Shown: positions 17,549-25,158, numbered from the stretch's first letter. The stretch is 64,000 nucleotides of DNA from Spirochaetota bacterium (GCA_024276015.1 JAJRXZ010000028.1:35848-99847), one strand, 5' to 3'. Program-made: numbers and translations. The notes: generated from the sequence alone by a model not told the origin.

Positions 17549-17797
17549 TTTTTTCTCCTTAAAAATAAACTATACTTTTTACAGCTAAATGTTCAACTAT
17601 ATTATTTCTGCAAATTAGTCAATAACTATTATAACTTACATACGCTCCTCCTATAAAATATTTTTATTTGACAATATCTTGGATTATATAACAACTAATA
17701 ATTAATTAAACGACTCGAGTTAGGCGAATTTTACCCATTTTTTCTGCATTATGTTATCGAATAAAAAATGCCAGTGTCGAGTAAATGATAATAAAAT

Positions 17798-18032
17798 ATG
17801 AACAGCAAATGGTTTGATCATCTAAAAATTGAATTGAAAATCAATTACTTTAAACCTGCTGTTGGAGATAAGATCATCTGCAAATCTAAAGTAATTAACA
17901 GAGGCAAAAAAATAATAGTATCGGAATCTGAAGTATTTGTCTCTTTAAAAGGGAAATGAAAAACTGATCTCCAAAGCTCTTGTAACATTAATGGCGGTGC
18001 CGAAGAATGATCTTTTGAAAAAGCAAGATTAA
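17798..18032 (+). pseudogene. Decayed PaaI-type hotdog thioesterase fragment
   Basis: The plus strand reads IELKINYFKPAVGDKIICKS and VINRGKKIIVSESEVFVSLK, stops at a TGA (17957), and continues one frame over as EKLISKALVTLMAVPK. Together these match the C-terminal half of PaaI-family hotdog thioesterases (NYLKPA..GD, V..GR.I....V....GKL.A.A..T). The N-terminal half and active-site segment are missing, and a single frameshift splits the rest. Its end overlaps the stop of the minus-strand outer-membrane gene. It may derive from an operon with the neighbouring dienoyl-CoA reductase-like enzyme, but that is speculation. Confidence 0.72.
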
Positions 18033-19651
18033 ATCTCAACTCTGATGCCTGCTAAATGCGATCCGGAATATATCCCCTCAGCCGGATCAGTATAGGAACG
18101 ATCTGTATACCTGTAAAATATCATCATGCTATGCCCCAAATGAAATCTCAGCCCCGACTCTATGGAATACTCTCCCTTTCTCTCCGTAATACTGATCAAG
18201 CGGATCGAGCTTTCCAGATAGGGAGTTGTCCTTACAACAGAGCAGATATCCCATCTCACTCTTATCTCAAACTCACTATTAAAATCATAATATTTTTTTC
18301 GGAAAACTTTTCCCAATGATATTAGCCAGTGAAAATTTCCGGTAAATAGAGGAATTCCTTTATTTGAAAGATCACTATTCCTGTCCTTATAGCCGATTTT
18401 CATTCCGCCGCTCATTAATCTGAGAAATATCAGATGATATATGCCGGTGGAACCGTCATAATTATTGCCCTCATCAAATCGTGTATATTTATAACCTGAT
18501 TCTGCAAATAAATATCCCTCACTAACGCGGTATAAAAATCCGCTTTCCCCGTAATATCTGATATAACGTGGAAACATTCCTGAATTTTCTCTTAAGGAAT
18601 TGTGCATATATCCGTTCCTTAAAAAAAACGAAATTCCCCGCAATTCAATAATATTCAGATCGATCGCAAAATCGGAATTAAAGTTTAAATTCTCATCATA
18701 CAAATATTTCCCGTAATTTCCATAGAAGTGGATTTCGGGAAAAAATGAGGATAATTTCTCACTTTTATAGTTATACTGCTCTGGCGCAATACCTCTCAGC
18801 AGCGATTCCATCCTTAATCCAAAATAATAGAAATGCGTTGATAATCCTTTATAGAGGTCTACATCATAACTGTAACCATAGGCCCCATAAGCAGTTATAT
18901 CCGCATTTTCAAGATGCAATCTCAAACCGGTTTCAACGGAACGGTTGACTCTCATATCCTCATCAATTAATGAAACAAATGAACCTTCAATATAAAATAC
19001 CGAATCAGCATAACGAAAGAAGTCATATCTTAAAATACCGGACAGCATGTAATCATATTTGAACTCTCTTGTATTAATACTCTTTCCGGCAGAAAATCTG
19101 TAATTAAATATGTTCAGAAACTCCATATATTTAGCGCTGTTAAAGTTGATACCGCGGTTTTTATAACCGGGTCTTATCCCTTTACTCTCCAATCTGATCC
19201 CCCGACCATACCATCTCAACTGCTGAGGATCGGTCTTATTTTTGTTATAAATATTATTGCAAATATGATCAAAATAAAAAACAATGATATAATTATCAAA
19301 CTCCCAGCGCAGACTCCCGAAATCCATCACATAACGGATCATAAATGGTTCGATAAAATTACTATCTGTCTTTTTAAAGATCAGAGATTCATTGATCTCC
19401 ATAGCCGCTGTAAAATTTCCATAGCGCATTATATCGAGGTCGATCAAACGCTCTGTTATCACAGCATATCCGGCTTTATTTGATCCGTAAAGAGAACCGC
19501 CTATAAGTAAACCCGATGACGGCAAAAAGATCAAGCTCTCGGAGGCCGCCTTATTGCTTGTGAGATACCTGCTCTCCTCAGTGCCGAAGGCAGAAAGAGC
19601 TGCTCCTGAAAACAGCAGTCTTGAAATGATCATTAAATATATTATTCTCAT
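18029..19651 (-). CDS. Probable outer-membrane beta-barrel protein, unknown function
   Basis: 540 residues from ATG 19651 (the track's 19678 start is a TTG nine codons upstream). A signal peptide (MRIIYLMIISRLLFSGAALSAFG) is followed by many short alternating strands rich in Tyr, Phe and Arg (FYFGLRMESLL, MLSGILRYDFFRYAD, MIFYRYTDRS). It ends in HLAGIRVEI, whose alternating hydrophobic residues resemble a closing beta-strand. This is the look of a transmembrane barrel, but no family is recognised. It is driven by the promoter in the 63-bp repeat at 19748. Confidence 0.75.
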   Translation of the reverse strand: MRIIYLMIISRLLFSGAALSAFGTEESRYLTSNKAASESLIFLPSSGLLIGGSLYGSNKAGYAVITERLIDLDIMRYGNFTAAMEINESLIFKKTDSNFIEPFMIRYVMDFGSLRWEFDNYIIVFYFDHICNNIYNKNKTDPQQLRWYGRGIRLESKGIRPGYKNRGINFNSAKYMEFLNIFNYRFSAGKSINTREFKYDYMLSGILRYDFFRYADSVFYIEGSFVSLIDEDMRVNRSVETGLRLHLENADITAYGAYGYSYDVDLYKGLSTHFYYFGLRMESLLRGIAPEQYNYKSEKLSSFFPEIHFYGNYGKYLYDENLNFNSDFAIDLNIIELRGISFFLRNGYMHNSLRENSGMFPRYIRYYGESGFLYRVSEGYLFAESGYKYTRFDEGNNYDGSTGIYHLIFLRLMSGGMKIGYKDRNSDLSNKGIPLFTGNFHWLISLGKVFRKKYYDFNSEFEIRVRWDICSVVRTTPYLESSIRLISITERKGEYSIESGLRFHLGHSMMIFYRYTDRSYTDPAEGIYSGSHLAGIRVEI

Positions 19652-19747
19652 AGATTTTATAAACCCTGTCCGGTGCAAAAATATAATCCTACTCCCGTAC
19701 CATACAACAATATTCTCCGTCAGAATAAAAAATAAAATATTAGGGTC

Positions 19748-19810
19748 ATTCCGGATTTATGGAAAATATGAGCATAATATTATTTTGTCAAGGCCCTTAA
19801 CTTACTCTTG
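19748..19810 (-). repeat. 63-bp promoter-bearing repeat, copy 2
   Basis: Matches 10768-10830 at about 52 of 63 positions, same orientation. On the minus strand it contains TTGACA (19786-19791), a 17-nt spacer and TATTTT (19763-19768), pointing at the outer-membrane protein gene (start 19651). The conserved stretch extends upstream of the -35 (AAGTTAAGG). Confidence 0.7.
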
Positions 19811-19917
19811 AAAGCCCCCTAATTTCCCCGGCTGGGGATTTTAATTTTATGTATTAATTTACTTTATTATTTGATTTAGGCACTTTTTATATAATATAAT
19901 GAGCAAATTTGCGAATT

Positions 19918-20145
19918 TTATCTGTTTTTTTCGAAATGATAGATCTTTTTATAACAAGAAAGACAATTAATCGAGCAAAACACGAGGTTTTGCGTGAAGC
20001 TATGGTAATAGGATATCCACCATTCAAAAAATCTCGGGATCTTCTTCTGAATTGTGTCAACAGCACCTGCCGCAATGATCCGTTCGTTATAAGACGCGTA
20101 AGCACTATTGGCCAGTATTATGACATGGGGCTTATCCCTTTTCAT
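19918..20145 (-). CDS. Small unknown ORF coupled to nrdG
   Basis: 75 residues whose ATG overlaps the nrdG stop as TAATG, a typical translational-coupling junction. The N-terminal half (HVIILANSAYASYNERII, then AGAVDTIQKK) faintly resembles the back half of a receiver domain, and the C-terminal half has CSINCLSCYKKIYH. It may be a real small anaerobic-reductase accessory protein or a decayed response-regulator fragment running on after nrdG. Nothing decisive is visible. The overlapping ORFs on both strands (19887-20105, 19909-20148) look less convincing. Confidence 0.35.
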   Translation of the reverse strand: MKRDKPHVIILANSAYASYNERIIAAGAVDTIQKKIPRFFEWWISYYHSFTQNLVFCSINCLSCYKKIYHFEKNR

Positions 20146-20849
20146 TAAATGCCCCGTACTTCACAAATATCTGAAAAACTCTTAACAAATTCAGAAAACT
20201 CTAACAATACTTCAACCGGATAAGGCTCTGTATTTTCCAGAGATCTATCAAGAAGCGGCACACTGCTGGAGAACTGCTGAAGATAATACCTCTTAACACG
20301 GTTAAGAGCTTTTTTAATATCTTTAAAATCGTCAATAGTTACATAGTAAGGTATGCATGTGGTTCTGATCTCATATTCAATTTTATATTCTTTAAGGATT
20401 GATACAGTCTCAATGATCTTTGAGAAATCAATACTTGTTCGGGTGAGGCTGAAATACTTTGAAGGGGATGTTTTTATGTCAATGGCTGCATAATCTATTA
20501 TTCTATTCTGCGCAAGAGACTTAATTATACGGGGCTTAAGCCCATTTGAATCAAGCTTAACATCAAGGGATAACTTCTTAATTCTTTCAATAAAATTGAT
20601 AAGATCATGGGAAAGCGTAGGTTCCCCTCCGGAAATAGTGACTCCGTCAATAAGAGAAGACCTTTTTTTTAAGAAAACAAAAATTTCATCATTGCTGATT
20701 TTTTCAAGATCATCTCTGTTAAGAACTATATCCGGATTATGACAGTACCTGCATTTGAGATTACACCCGCCTGCAAATAATACTGTGCATATCTTTCCCG
20801 GATAATCTATAAGGGAAGTTTTATAAATGCCCCTGACATTCATAAACAC
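20145..20849 (-). CDS. nrdG: Anaerobic ribonucleotide reductase activase (radical SAM)
   Basis: 234 residues. A radical-SAM iron-sulfur enzyme that uses S-adenosylmethionine to form the glycyl radical on class III ribonucleotide reductase. The cluster motif is CNLKCRYCHNP (about residues 29-39), preceded by SLIDYPGKICTVLF and followed by ISGGEPTLS. It belongs to the longer NrdG2-like activases rather than the short E. coli type. The annotated ATG overlaps the glycyl-radical ORF by about 29 bp; a second ATG two codons in is equally possible. Position directly after both reductase genes supports the role. Confidence 0.92.
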   Translation of the reverse strand: MFMNVRGIYKTSLIDYPGKICTVLFAGGCNLKCRYCHNPDIVLNRDDLEKISNDEIFVFLKKRSSLIDGVTISGGEPTLSHDLINFIERIKKLSLDVKLDSNGLKPRIIKSLAQNRIIDYAAIDIKTSPSKYFSLTRTSIDFSKIIETVSILKEYKIEYEIRTTCIPYYVTIDDFKDIKKALNRVKRYYLQQFSSSVPLLDRSLENTEPYPVEVLLEFSEFVKSFSDICEVRGI

Positions 20850-20994
20850 GGGATACTTCAGGCAATGTTATTTTATACTCCCTTCTGCCTGAAAACTCCT
20901 CTCTCTTTCCTTTATTCCACTGATTAACAGGTCTGAAATAACCCACCACCCTTGAATATACTTCAACAGGGACTCTCATCTCTTTCTCTCCCAT
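20821..20994 (-). CDS. Stand-alone glycyl-radical domain of class III ribonucleotide reductase
   Basis: 57 residues from ATG 20994, which has GGAG 6 nt upstream (the track's 21006 start is a TTG). The core VEVYSRVVGYFRPVNQWNKG is the C-terminal glycyl-radical loop that normally ends NrdD; the Gly in VVGY is the radical site. In most NrdD proteins this loop follows the zinc-binding cysteines in the same chain. Here the catalytic gene stops 50 bp upstream, with a clear stop and a new ribosome-binding site between, so the radical domain is a separate polypeptide. It is a short tail (KITLPEVSRVYECQGHL) longer than the usual end. It must dock on NrdD and be activated by NrdG. Confidence 0.85.
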   Translation of the reverse strand: MGEKEMRVPVEVYSRVVGYFRPVNQWNKGKREEFSGRREYKITLPEVSRVYECQGHL

Positions 20995-21043
20995 TTCTTT
21001 CTCCAATTATTTTTTATATTATTTTATGATTAAAACACTTCCT

Positions 21044-23080
21044 TTACTTTACGCTTGGATTCACTTCTATGCCGTATCTTTCCAACTCTTCTCCGCTGTG
21101 TTCATAGGGACAATAATTATGAGCTCCCGGCAAATAACCGTGAACAGGACAGATACTGAACGTGGGAGTAAGGGTAAAGTATGGAAGCGAATAATTTTCA
21201 GAAATTATTTTTACCAGCTTTTTTACTATGTTTATATCATCTACCTTTTCGCCGAGGAAGAGATGAACAACGGTTCCTCCGGTGAATTTTGTCTGAAGAT
21301 CATCCTGATGATCAAGAACATCGAAAAGATCATCTGTATAGCCCACAGGCAGATGCACCGAATTTGTATAATAAGGTTCTTTCTCGCCTGCAGTTTTAAT
21401 GTCTGGAAATAATTTTTTGTCGTTTTTTGCAAACCTATAACTCACTCCCTCTGCCGGAGTCGCTTCAAGGTTGAAAAGGTTTCCCGTTTCATCCTGAAAT
21501 TCCATTATCTTTTCTCTCATAAAATCGAGAACTTTAACTGCAAACTCTTTGCCTTCAATAGAGGCTATATCCGTATTCAGAAGATTTATTGACGCTTCAT
21601 TAACGCCAACAAGCCCGATAGTTGAGAAATGATTATTCCAGTATTTATTATCTCTCATAAAAACATCGGAAAGATAATACTTTGTATAGGGGTAGAGATT
21701 CTCTTTCGTAAAATTTTCCAGTACCTTACGTTTTATTTCCAGTGAATTCTTTGCGTGCATCATCAATTTTTCCAGATTATCAAAAAATTCACTTTCACCT
21801 GAAGATCTGTAAGCCAGCCTGGGCAGATTGATTGTAACCACGCCTATGCTTCCCGTGAGGGGGTTTGCGCCGAACAGTCCGCCGCCTCTTTTCCTTAATT
21901 CTCTGTTATCCAGCCTTAATCTGCAGCACATTGATCTTGCATCTTCAGGATCCATATCGGAATTCACAAAATTTGCAAAATATGGGATCCCATATTTTGA
22001 AGTCATCTTCCAGACATTATCAAGATTCTTATTCTCCCAATCAAAATTGCGGGTTATATTATATGTCGGGATAGGGAAGGTAAAGATCCTGTTTTTTGCA
22101 TCGCCTTCACAATAACATTCCGCCAAGGCAGCATTAAAAATATCCATTTCATTTTGGAATTCTTTATATGTTTCTTTTTGAGGCTCGCCGTTTATTATAA
22201 CATGTTCATCAGCTATATTTGAAGGTATTGTCAGATCCAGCGTAATATTTGTAAAAGGAGTCTGGAAACCGACCCTTGTGGGGATATTCATATTGAACAT
22301 AAATTCCTGAAGAGACTGTTTCACAGCTTTATAATCAAGATCATCATACTTAATAAAAGGAGCAAGATATGTGTCAAAGTTTGCAAAAGCCTGAGCTCCT
22401 GCAGACTCACCCTGCAGTGTATAGAAAAAATTTACAACCTGGCCCAGAGCGCTTCTGAAGTGCCTTGCCGGAGAACTTTCAACCTTGCCGGGAACGCCTC
22501 CGAATCCTTTAATAAGGAGATCTTTTAAATCCCAGCCTACACAGTAAGCAGAGAGAAGCCCCAGATCATGAATATGCATATCGGAATTCACATGGGCATT
22601 TCTGATTTCCGGAGGATAAATCCTTTCCAGCCAGTATTTTGCAGTTACTTCCGAAGCAATATGGTTGTTCAATCCCTGCAAAGAATAACTCATATTGCTG
22701 TTTTCATTAACTCTCCAGTCCGATTTGTCCAGATAGTTTTCAATCAAGTTAAGGCCTTCGATCATCAGGCCCTTTACTTCGCGGATCTTCCTGTGCTGCT
22801 CCCTGTAAAGAATATAAGCTTTTGCAACTTTTGCATGACCCCGTTCAATAAGGATCTTTTCAACAAGATCCTGAACATTCTCAACAGTGGGGATCCTGCC
22901 GTCTTTATAAATGATCTCAAGTATACCCAGCACCGATTGCGATACTGTGGAAGCTGTATTTTTATCACTGCCTCCTACGGCAACAGCAGCCTTAAACACT
23001 GCATCGGTTATTTTTTCAGGATCAAAAGGTACAATACTTCCGTCTCTCTTTCTTATCTGCTTTATTCTGCTGTTTTTCAT
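21044..23080 (-). CDS. nrdD: Anaerobic ribonucleoside-triphosphate reductase, catalytic part
   Basis: 678 residues. It reduces ribonucleotides to deoxyribonucleotides without oxygen. An ATP-cone (about 1-95; KRDGSIVPFDPEKITDAVFKA) gives allosteric control. The 10-strand barrel follows, with the active-site Cys in SMCCRLRLDNRELRKRGGG. The C-terminus has CPVHGYLPGAHNYCPYEH, the zinc region, but then ends at GIEVNPSVK without the glycyl-radical loop, which is supplied by the small next gene. Only one cysteine pair of the usual zinc quartet is evident. The start has AGGAG. A promoter lies about 150 bp upstream. Confidence 0.95.
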   Translation of the reverse strand: MKNSRIKQIRKRDGSIVPFDPEKITDAVFKAAVAVGGSDKNTASTVSQSVLGILEIIYKDGRIPTVENVQDLVEKILIERGHAKVAKAYILYREQHRKIREVKGLMIEGLNLIENYLDKSDWRVNENSNMSYSLQGLNNHIASEVTAKYWLERIYPPEIRNAHVNSDMHIHDLGLLSAYCVGWDLKDLLIKGFGGVPGKVESSPARHFRSALGQVVNFFYTLQGESAGAQAFANFDTYLAPFIKYDDLDYKAVKQSLQEFMFNMNIPTRVGFQTPFTNITLDLTIPSNIADEHVIINGEPQKETYKEFQNEMDIFNAALAECYCEGDAKNRIFTFPIPTYNITRNFDWENKNLDNVWKMTSKYGIPYFANFVNSDMDPEDARSMCCRLRLDNRELRKRGGGLFGANPLTGSIGVVTINLPRLAYRSSGESEFFDNLEKLMMHAKNSLEIKRKVLENFTKENLYPYTKYYLSDVFMRDNKYWNNHFSTIGLVGVNEASINLLNTDIASIEGKEFAVKVLDFMREKIMEFQDETGNLFNLEATPAEGVSYRFAKNDKKLFPDIKTAGEKEPYYTNSVHLPVGYTDDLFDVLDHQDDLQTKFTGGTVVHLFLGEKVDDINIVKKLVKIISENYSLPYFTLTPTFSICPVHGYLPGAHNYCPYEHSGEELERYGIEVNPSVK

Positions 23081-23227
23081 TGAAAACTCCTGAAAAAATA
23101 ATAGAAAACCGGAAAATAAAAAATATTTACAATCTGTACGCCAAATTATAAATCCATGTATGCTTTAATTATAAATTAATTTAGAAGATAATCGGAAAAA
23201 TGCGACATAATTTGTTCCGACCTATTT

Positions 23228-23257
23228 CATATAGGTTGAGTTCATCATAAAAGTCAA
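23228..23257 (-). promoter_or_regulatory. Likely promoter of the nrdD operon
   Basis: The minus strand has TTGACT, an 18-nt spacer and TATATG about 150 bp upstream of nrdD. The -10 lies in a small palindrome (CCTATTTCATATAGG), which could be an operator. Confidence 0.55.
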
Positions 23258-23307
23258 TAAAAAAATATTATGTCTCTAAAAAAGTATTAATTCTTCTTTA
23301 AGAACAA

Positions 23308-23329
23308 CGATAATATATCGATAATATAT
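23308..23329. repeat. Tandem 11-mer CGATAATATAT x2
   Basis: Two exact adjacent copies of CGATAATATAT. They lie between the nrdD promoter and copy 3 of the palindromic element, about 120 bp upstream of the gene at 23451. Possible protein-binding site or chance in AT-rich DNA. Confidence 0.4.
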
Positions 23330-23349
23330 ACGAAGACAGTGTTATTCGG

Positions 23350-23406
23350 CTGATCAAATCCGAATACCGATTCATTTAATTAAAAATTTTCAATAATGAT
23401 CGGTAT
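23350..23406 (+). repeat. Two-hairpin leader element, copy 3 (partial)
   Basis: Contains the CTGATCAAATC linker and the 43-nt palindrome (23364-23406) with perfect ATACCGAT/ATCGGTAT ends, but no first hairpin. It lies 44 nt upstream of the ATG at 23451, in the same sense as the other copies relative to their genes. Confidence 0.7.
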
Positions 23407-23450
23407 ACAAAGAAAAGCACAATTACCAACAAATCATTAAGGAGCCCAAG

Positions 23451-23975
23451 ATGATGACAAAAAAAACAGCAACCACAGTAATAATCTCTTTAATACTGGC
23501 AATATCGATAAGCAGTGCAGAAGCAATGTACAAGTCTAATATTATCAGCAAAGTAATTATATCCCAAAAGGATATTCCATCAGGATTTTCCTTTGGCAAA
23601 ATTCCGGGATTTGCAAAAAAAGTTTTGAAGAATAATCCATGGATGCTTGACAGAAGCGCAATAAGAAAACTTGCAGGAAGAATTTATCCCGGCGGGGATT
23701 ATAACAAAATATCAAATATCCACATGACCGTAATGGCAAACAAGAGAAATCTCTATGGAGATGATATTGTATGCTATGTAATTTTATTCAAAGATAACAT
23801 TGCGGCAAAGGATGAAATAAAGAAAATTTCCGATTTTGCCGGATACAATAAAGACAGAGTTATTCTTCTAAAGAAAAACAATATGGTTATCTATTTTCAT
23901 GTTGACGATACTGAAAATTTTCACCTGATCCGAAAGCTTGCAGAAAATATCAATATAAAAATACAAGATCTGTAG
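23451..23975 (+). CDS. Small secreted protein of unknown function
   Basis: 174 residues. AAGGAG precedes ATGATG. The N-terminus is a signal peptide (TATTVIISLILAISISSAEA, cut probably after AEA), so the protein is exported. The mature part is basic, with no Cys pair or recognisable fold motif (KDIPSGFSFGKIPGFAKKVL, IVCYVILFKD). I do not recognise a family. Its last codons and downstream sequence are duplicated 1.1 kb away (see direct repeats), so this gene's 3' end is the insertion point of a toxin-antitoxin islet. A palindromic leader element precedes it. Confidence 0.75.
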   Translation: MMTKKTATTVIISLILAISISSAEAMYKSNIISKVIISQKDIPSGFSFGKIPGFAKKVLKNNPWMLDRSAIRKLAGRIYPGGDYNKISNIHMTVMANKRNLYGDDIVCYVILFKDNIAAKDEIKKISDFAGYNKDRVILLKKNNMVIYFHVDDTENFHLIRKLAENINIKIQDL

Positions 23976-24016
23976 CTGCCGATTCAAATTGAAGCGCAGA
24001 AAAAGACGCTTTAACA
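23958..24016 (+). repeat. 59-bp direct repeat, left copy (islet boundary)
   Basis: Identical to 25086-25144 except for one base (TAG here, TAA there, at the stop codon). It covers the last codons of the secreted-protein gene (KIQDL stop) and the first half of its terminator. Here the terminator stem is not completed. Confidence 0.9.
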
Positions 24017-24080
24017 TTTGCGGGGCTGCTCGCACTTTCAAAAGGAGACGTTTATTATTTTTTTACTATCTAAAGAACAA

Positions 24081-24512
24081 TTATTTAAATTTTTCAATTT
24101 CCATGCTGAATTGCTTAAAAACTGAAGAGGCGGATTCTATTAATGGACTCAGTTCATCCTCATCGAGCATAAAACCATAGGCATGGACAAAAAAATGTCT
24201 GAATACAAGGAATTTCCCAAGCTTTTCCTTAAGTTCATTGGAAATAATACTCTTTTTTTCTGCAGTCACAAGAAGTTCTTTATGCCATGACGGGGAATCG
24301 GGTATAGAAATATTTTTATGCAGTAAAATTTGTTTAATTATATTTTCTATTCCCGAATAAAAATTATGAATAAACGTTCCAATACCTGCTAACTCAACAA
24401 CCGACTTATCCTTTTTATCGGCAATATTTTGAATTTCATCTAAAACCTTAATAATGTTCTCTAATTCTGCATATATTTTATCTTTCAATTCCACTGTAGA
24501 TGACCTTACCAT
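24081..24512 (-). CDS. HepT-like HEPN ribonuclease toxin
   Basis: About 143 residues, all-helical, of the HEPN (DUF86-like/HepT) family. The RNase motif RX4HXY is present as RHFFVHAY (about residue 107-114), the motif in which, in studied HepT proteins, the Tyr is adenylylated by the partner MNT protein to silence the toxin. The frame overlaps the antitoxin gene by 35 bp; I use ATG 24512, since the track's start is a TTG. Helices include AELENIIKVLDEIQNIADKK. Toxin activity is inferred from the family. Confidence 0.85.
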   Translation of the reverse strand: MVRSSTVELKDKIYAELENIIKVLDEIQNIADKKDKSVVELAGIGTFIHNFYSGIENIIKQILLHKNISIPDSPSWHKELLVTAEKKSIISNELKEKLGKFLVFRHFFVHAYGFMLDEDELSPLIESASSVFKQFSMEIEKFK

Positions 24513-24756
24513 ATTGTTCAATGAGATTGCTGAACTTTGATTTTTTATTTAAATTTATCACATCAACAGGTTTTGATAATCGGCTGTAAATGTCCCAATA
24601 AAAATCAAAGAACTGTTCCGATTTTATACCTTTAACTCCAATATCGATATCGTTTGATTTCTGTTTATTTGCTGACGAACCAAATAATATAACAGAAGAA
24701 ATTTTATATATCTTAGCGTAAGTGATTATTATTTTTTTATCATCATCTGAGATCAT
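24478..24756 (-). CDS. MntA-like minimal nucleotidyltransferase antitoxin
   Basis: 92 residues. A minimal nucleotidyltransferase with the core VILFGSSANKQKSNDIDIGV: GS followed by the DxD metal-binding pair, with a spacing (8 residues) slightly shorter than usual. Family members AMPylate the HEPN toxin encoded next to them. It is the first gene of the two-gene unit, and its end overlaps the HepT start. The gene is wholly inside the islet between the two 59-bp repeats. Confidence 0.85.
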   Translation of the reverse strand: MISDDDKKIIITYAKIYKISSVILFGSSANKQKSNDIDIGVKGIKSEQFFDFYWDIYSRLSKPVDVINLNKKSKFSNLIEQYGKVIYSGIER

Positions 24757-24824
24757 TGTGAAGCTTTCTTAGTAATACCATTTCAAAATATAAAGAATCT
24801 TATTAAAATAATACTCGGCCTGCC

Positions 24825-25010
24825 CTATCTTAAATTGCCGCGCAGCACGCATCCGGTAATAGTCCTGTCAGCAGGATGTACGATCCGGTACTCTTTTACC
24901 CCGGATTTCCATATACTGATTTTTTCAATCTTGTCCTTTGCCGCAGTATTGGGAGAAATTATTTCAAAAATTTCGTCAATTTTAGATTTATCGCAAATAA
25001 TTTGTCAACA
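24825..25010 (-). pseudogene. Decayed Uma2 (DUF820) nuclease-like gene
   Basis: The minus strand encodes QIICDKSKIDEIFEIISPNT then AAKDKIEKISIWKSGVKEYR and IVHPADRTITGCVL. This matches the Uma2/DUF820 core (ICDKSKID...PDLxxEIxSPST..KD...K...Y...GVKEYWIVHP) with about ten residues deleted between CDKSKID and EIISP, where PD of the PD-(D/E)xK-like active site should be. It then stops at 24825, with GRP-like residues continuing after the stop. A stop codon also precedes the fragment. It lies inside the islet, upstream of the MntA gene. Confidence 0.75.
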
Positions 25011-25085
25011 CTGATTTAATTTTTTCAATTTTCACCGAAATTAATTTTCCGGTTTTGAAAAAAATATTAAATGTCATCAAAGGCC

Positions 25086-25144
25086 AAAATACAAGATCTG
25101 TAACTGCCGATTCAAATTGAAGCGCAGAAAAAGACGCTTTAACA
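25086..25144 (+). repeat. 59-bp direct repeat, right copy (islet boundary)
   Basis: Second copy of 23958-24016 with one mismatch. It repeats the end of the secreted-protein gene, including a stop codon, and runs into an intact terminator. Confidence 0.9.
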
Positions 25145-25158
25145 AGCGTCTTTTTTTT
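25128..25158 (+). terminator. Intrinsic terminator, original end of secreted-protein unit
   Basis: Stem GACGCTT/AAGCGTC, loop TAAC, preceded by A5 and followed by T8. Only the left half of this hairpin is present next to the secreted-protein gene itself (24000-24016). Confidence 0.88.

Larger units (their letters stand above)
24017..25144. mobile_element. Toxin-antitoxin islet inserted at a gene 3' end
   Basis: 1,128 bp lie between the left repeat and the end of the right repeat. It contains a MntA/HepT pair and a decayed Uma2 gene, all on the minus strand, opposite to the flanking plus-strand genes. The right repeat restores a complete stop codon and terminator hairpin for the interrupted transcription unit. 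No integrase or transposase is present. Insertion with duplication of the target gene end is inferred from the repeats. Confidence 0.65.

Noticed and set aside
17845-18039. 64-residue minus-strand ORF
   Set aside because: Antisense shadow of the decayed thioesterase; the plus strand carries the family motifs.
19811-19850. CCCC-GGCT-GGGG hairpin as a terminator
   Set aside because: The stem is only about five pairs long and the following T-run is broken.
19909-20148. 79-residue plus-strand ORF opposite the small ORF after nrdG
   Set aside because: No ribosome-binding site, no recognisable motif, and the minus-strand ORF has the better coupling signal.
20994-21046. nrdD split explained as a frameshift
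   Set aside because: The catalytic ORF ends in a clean stop, and the small ORF has its own ribosome-binding site and ATG 50 bp on. No alternative frame bridges the two.
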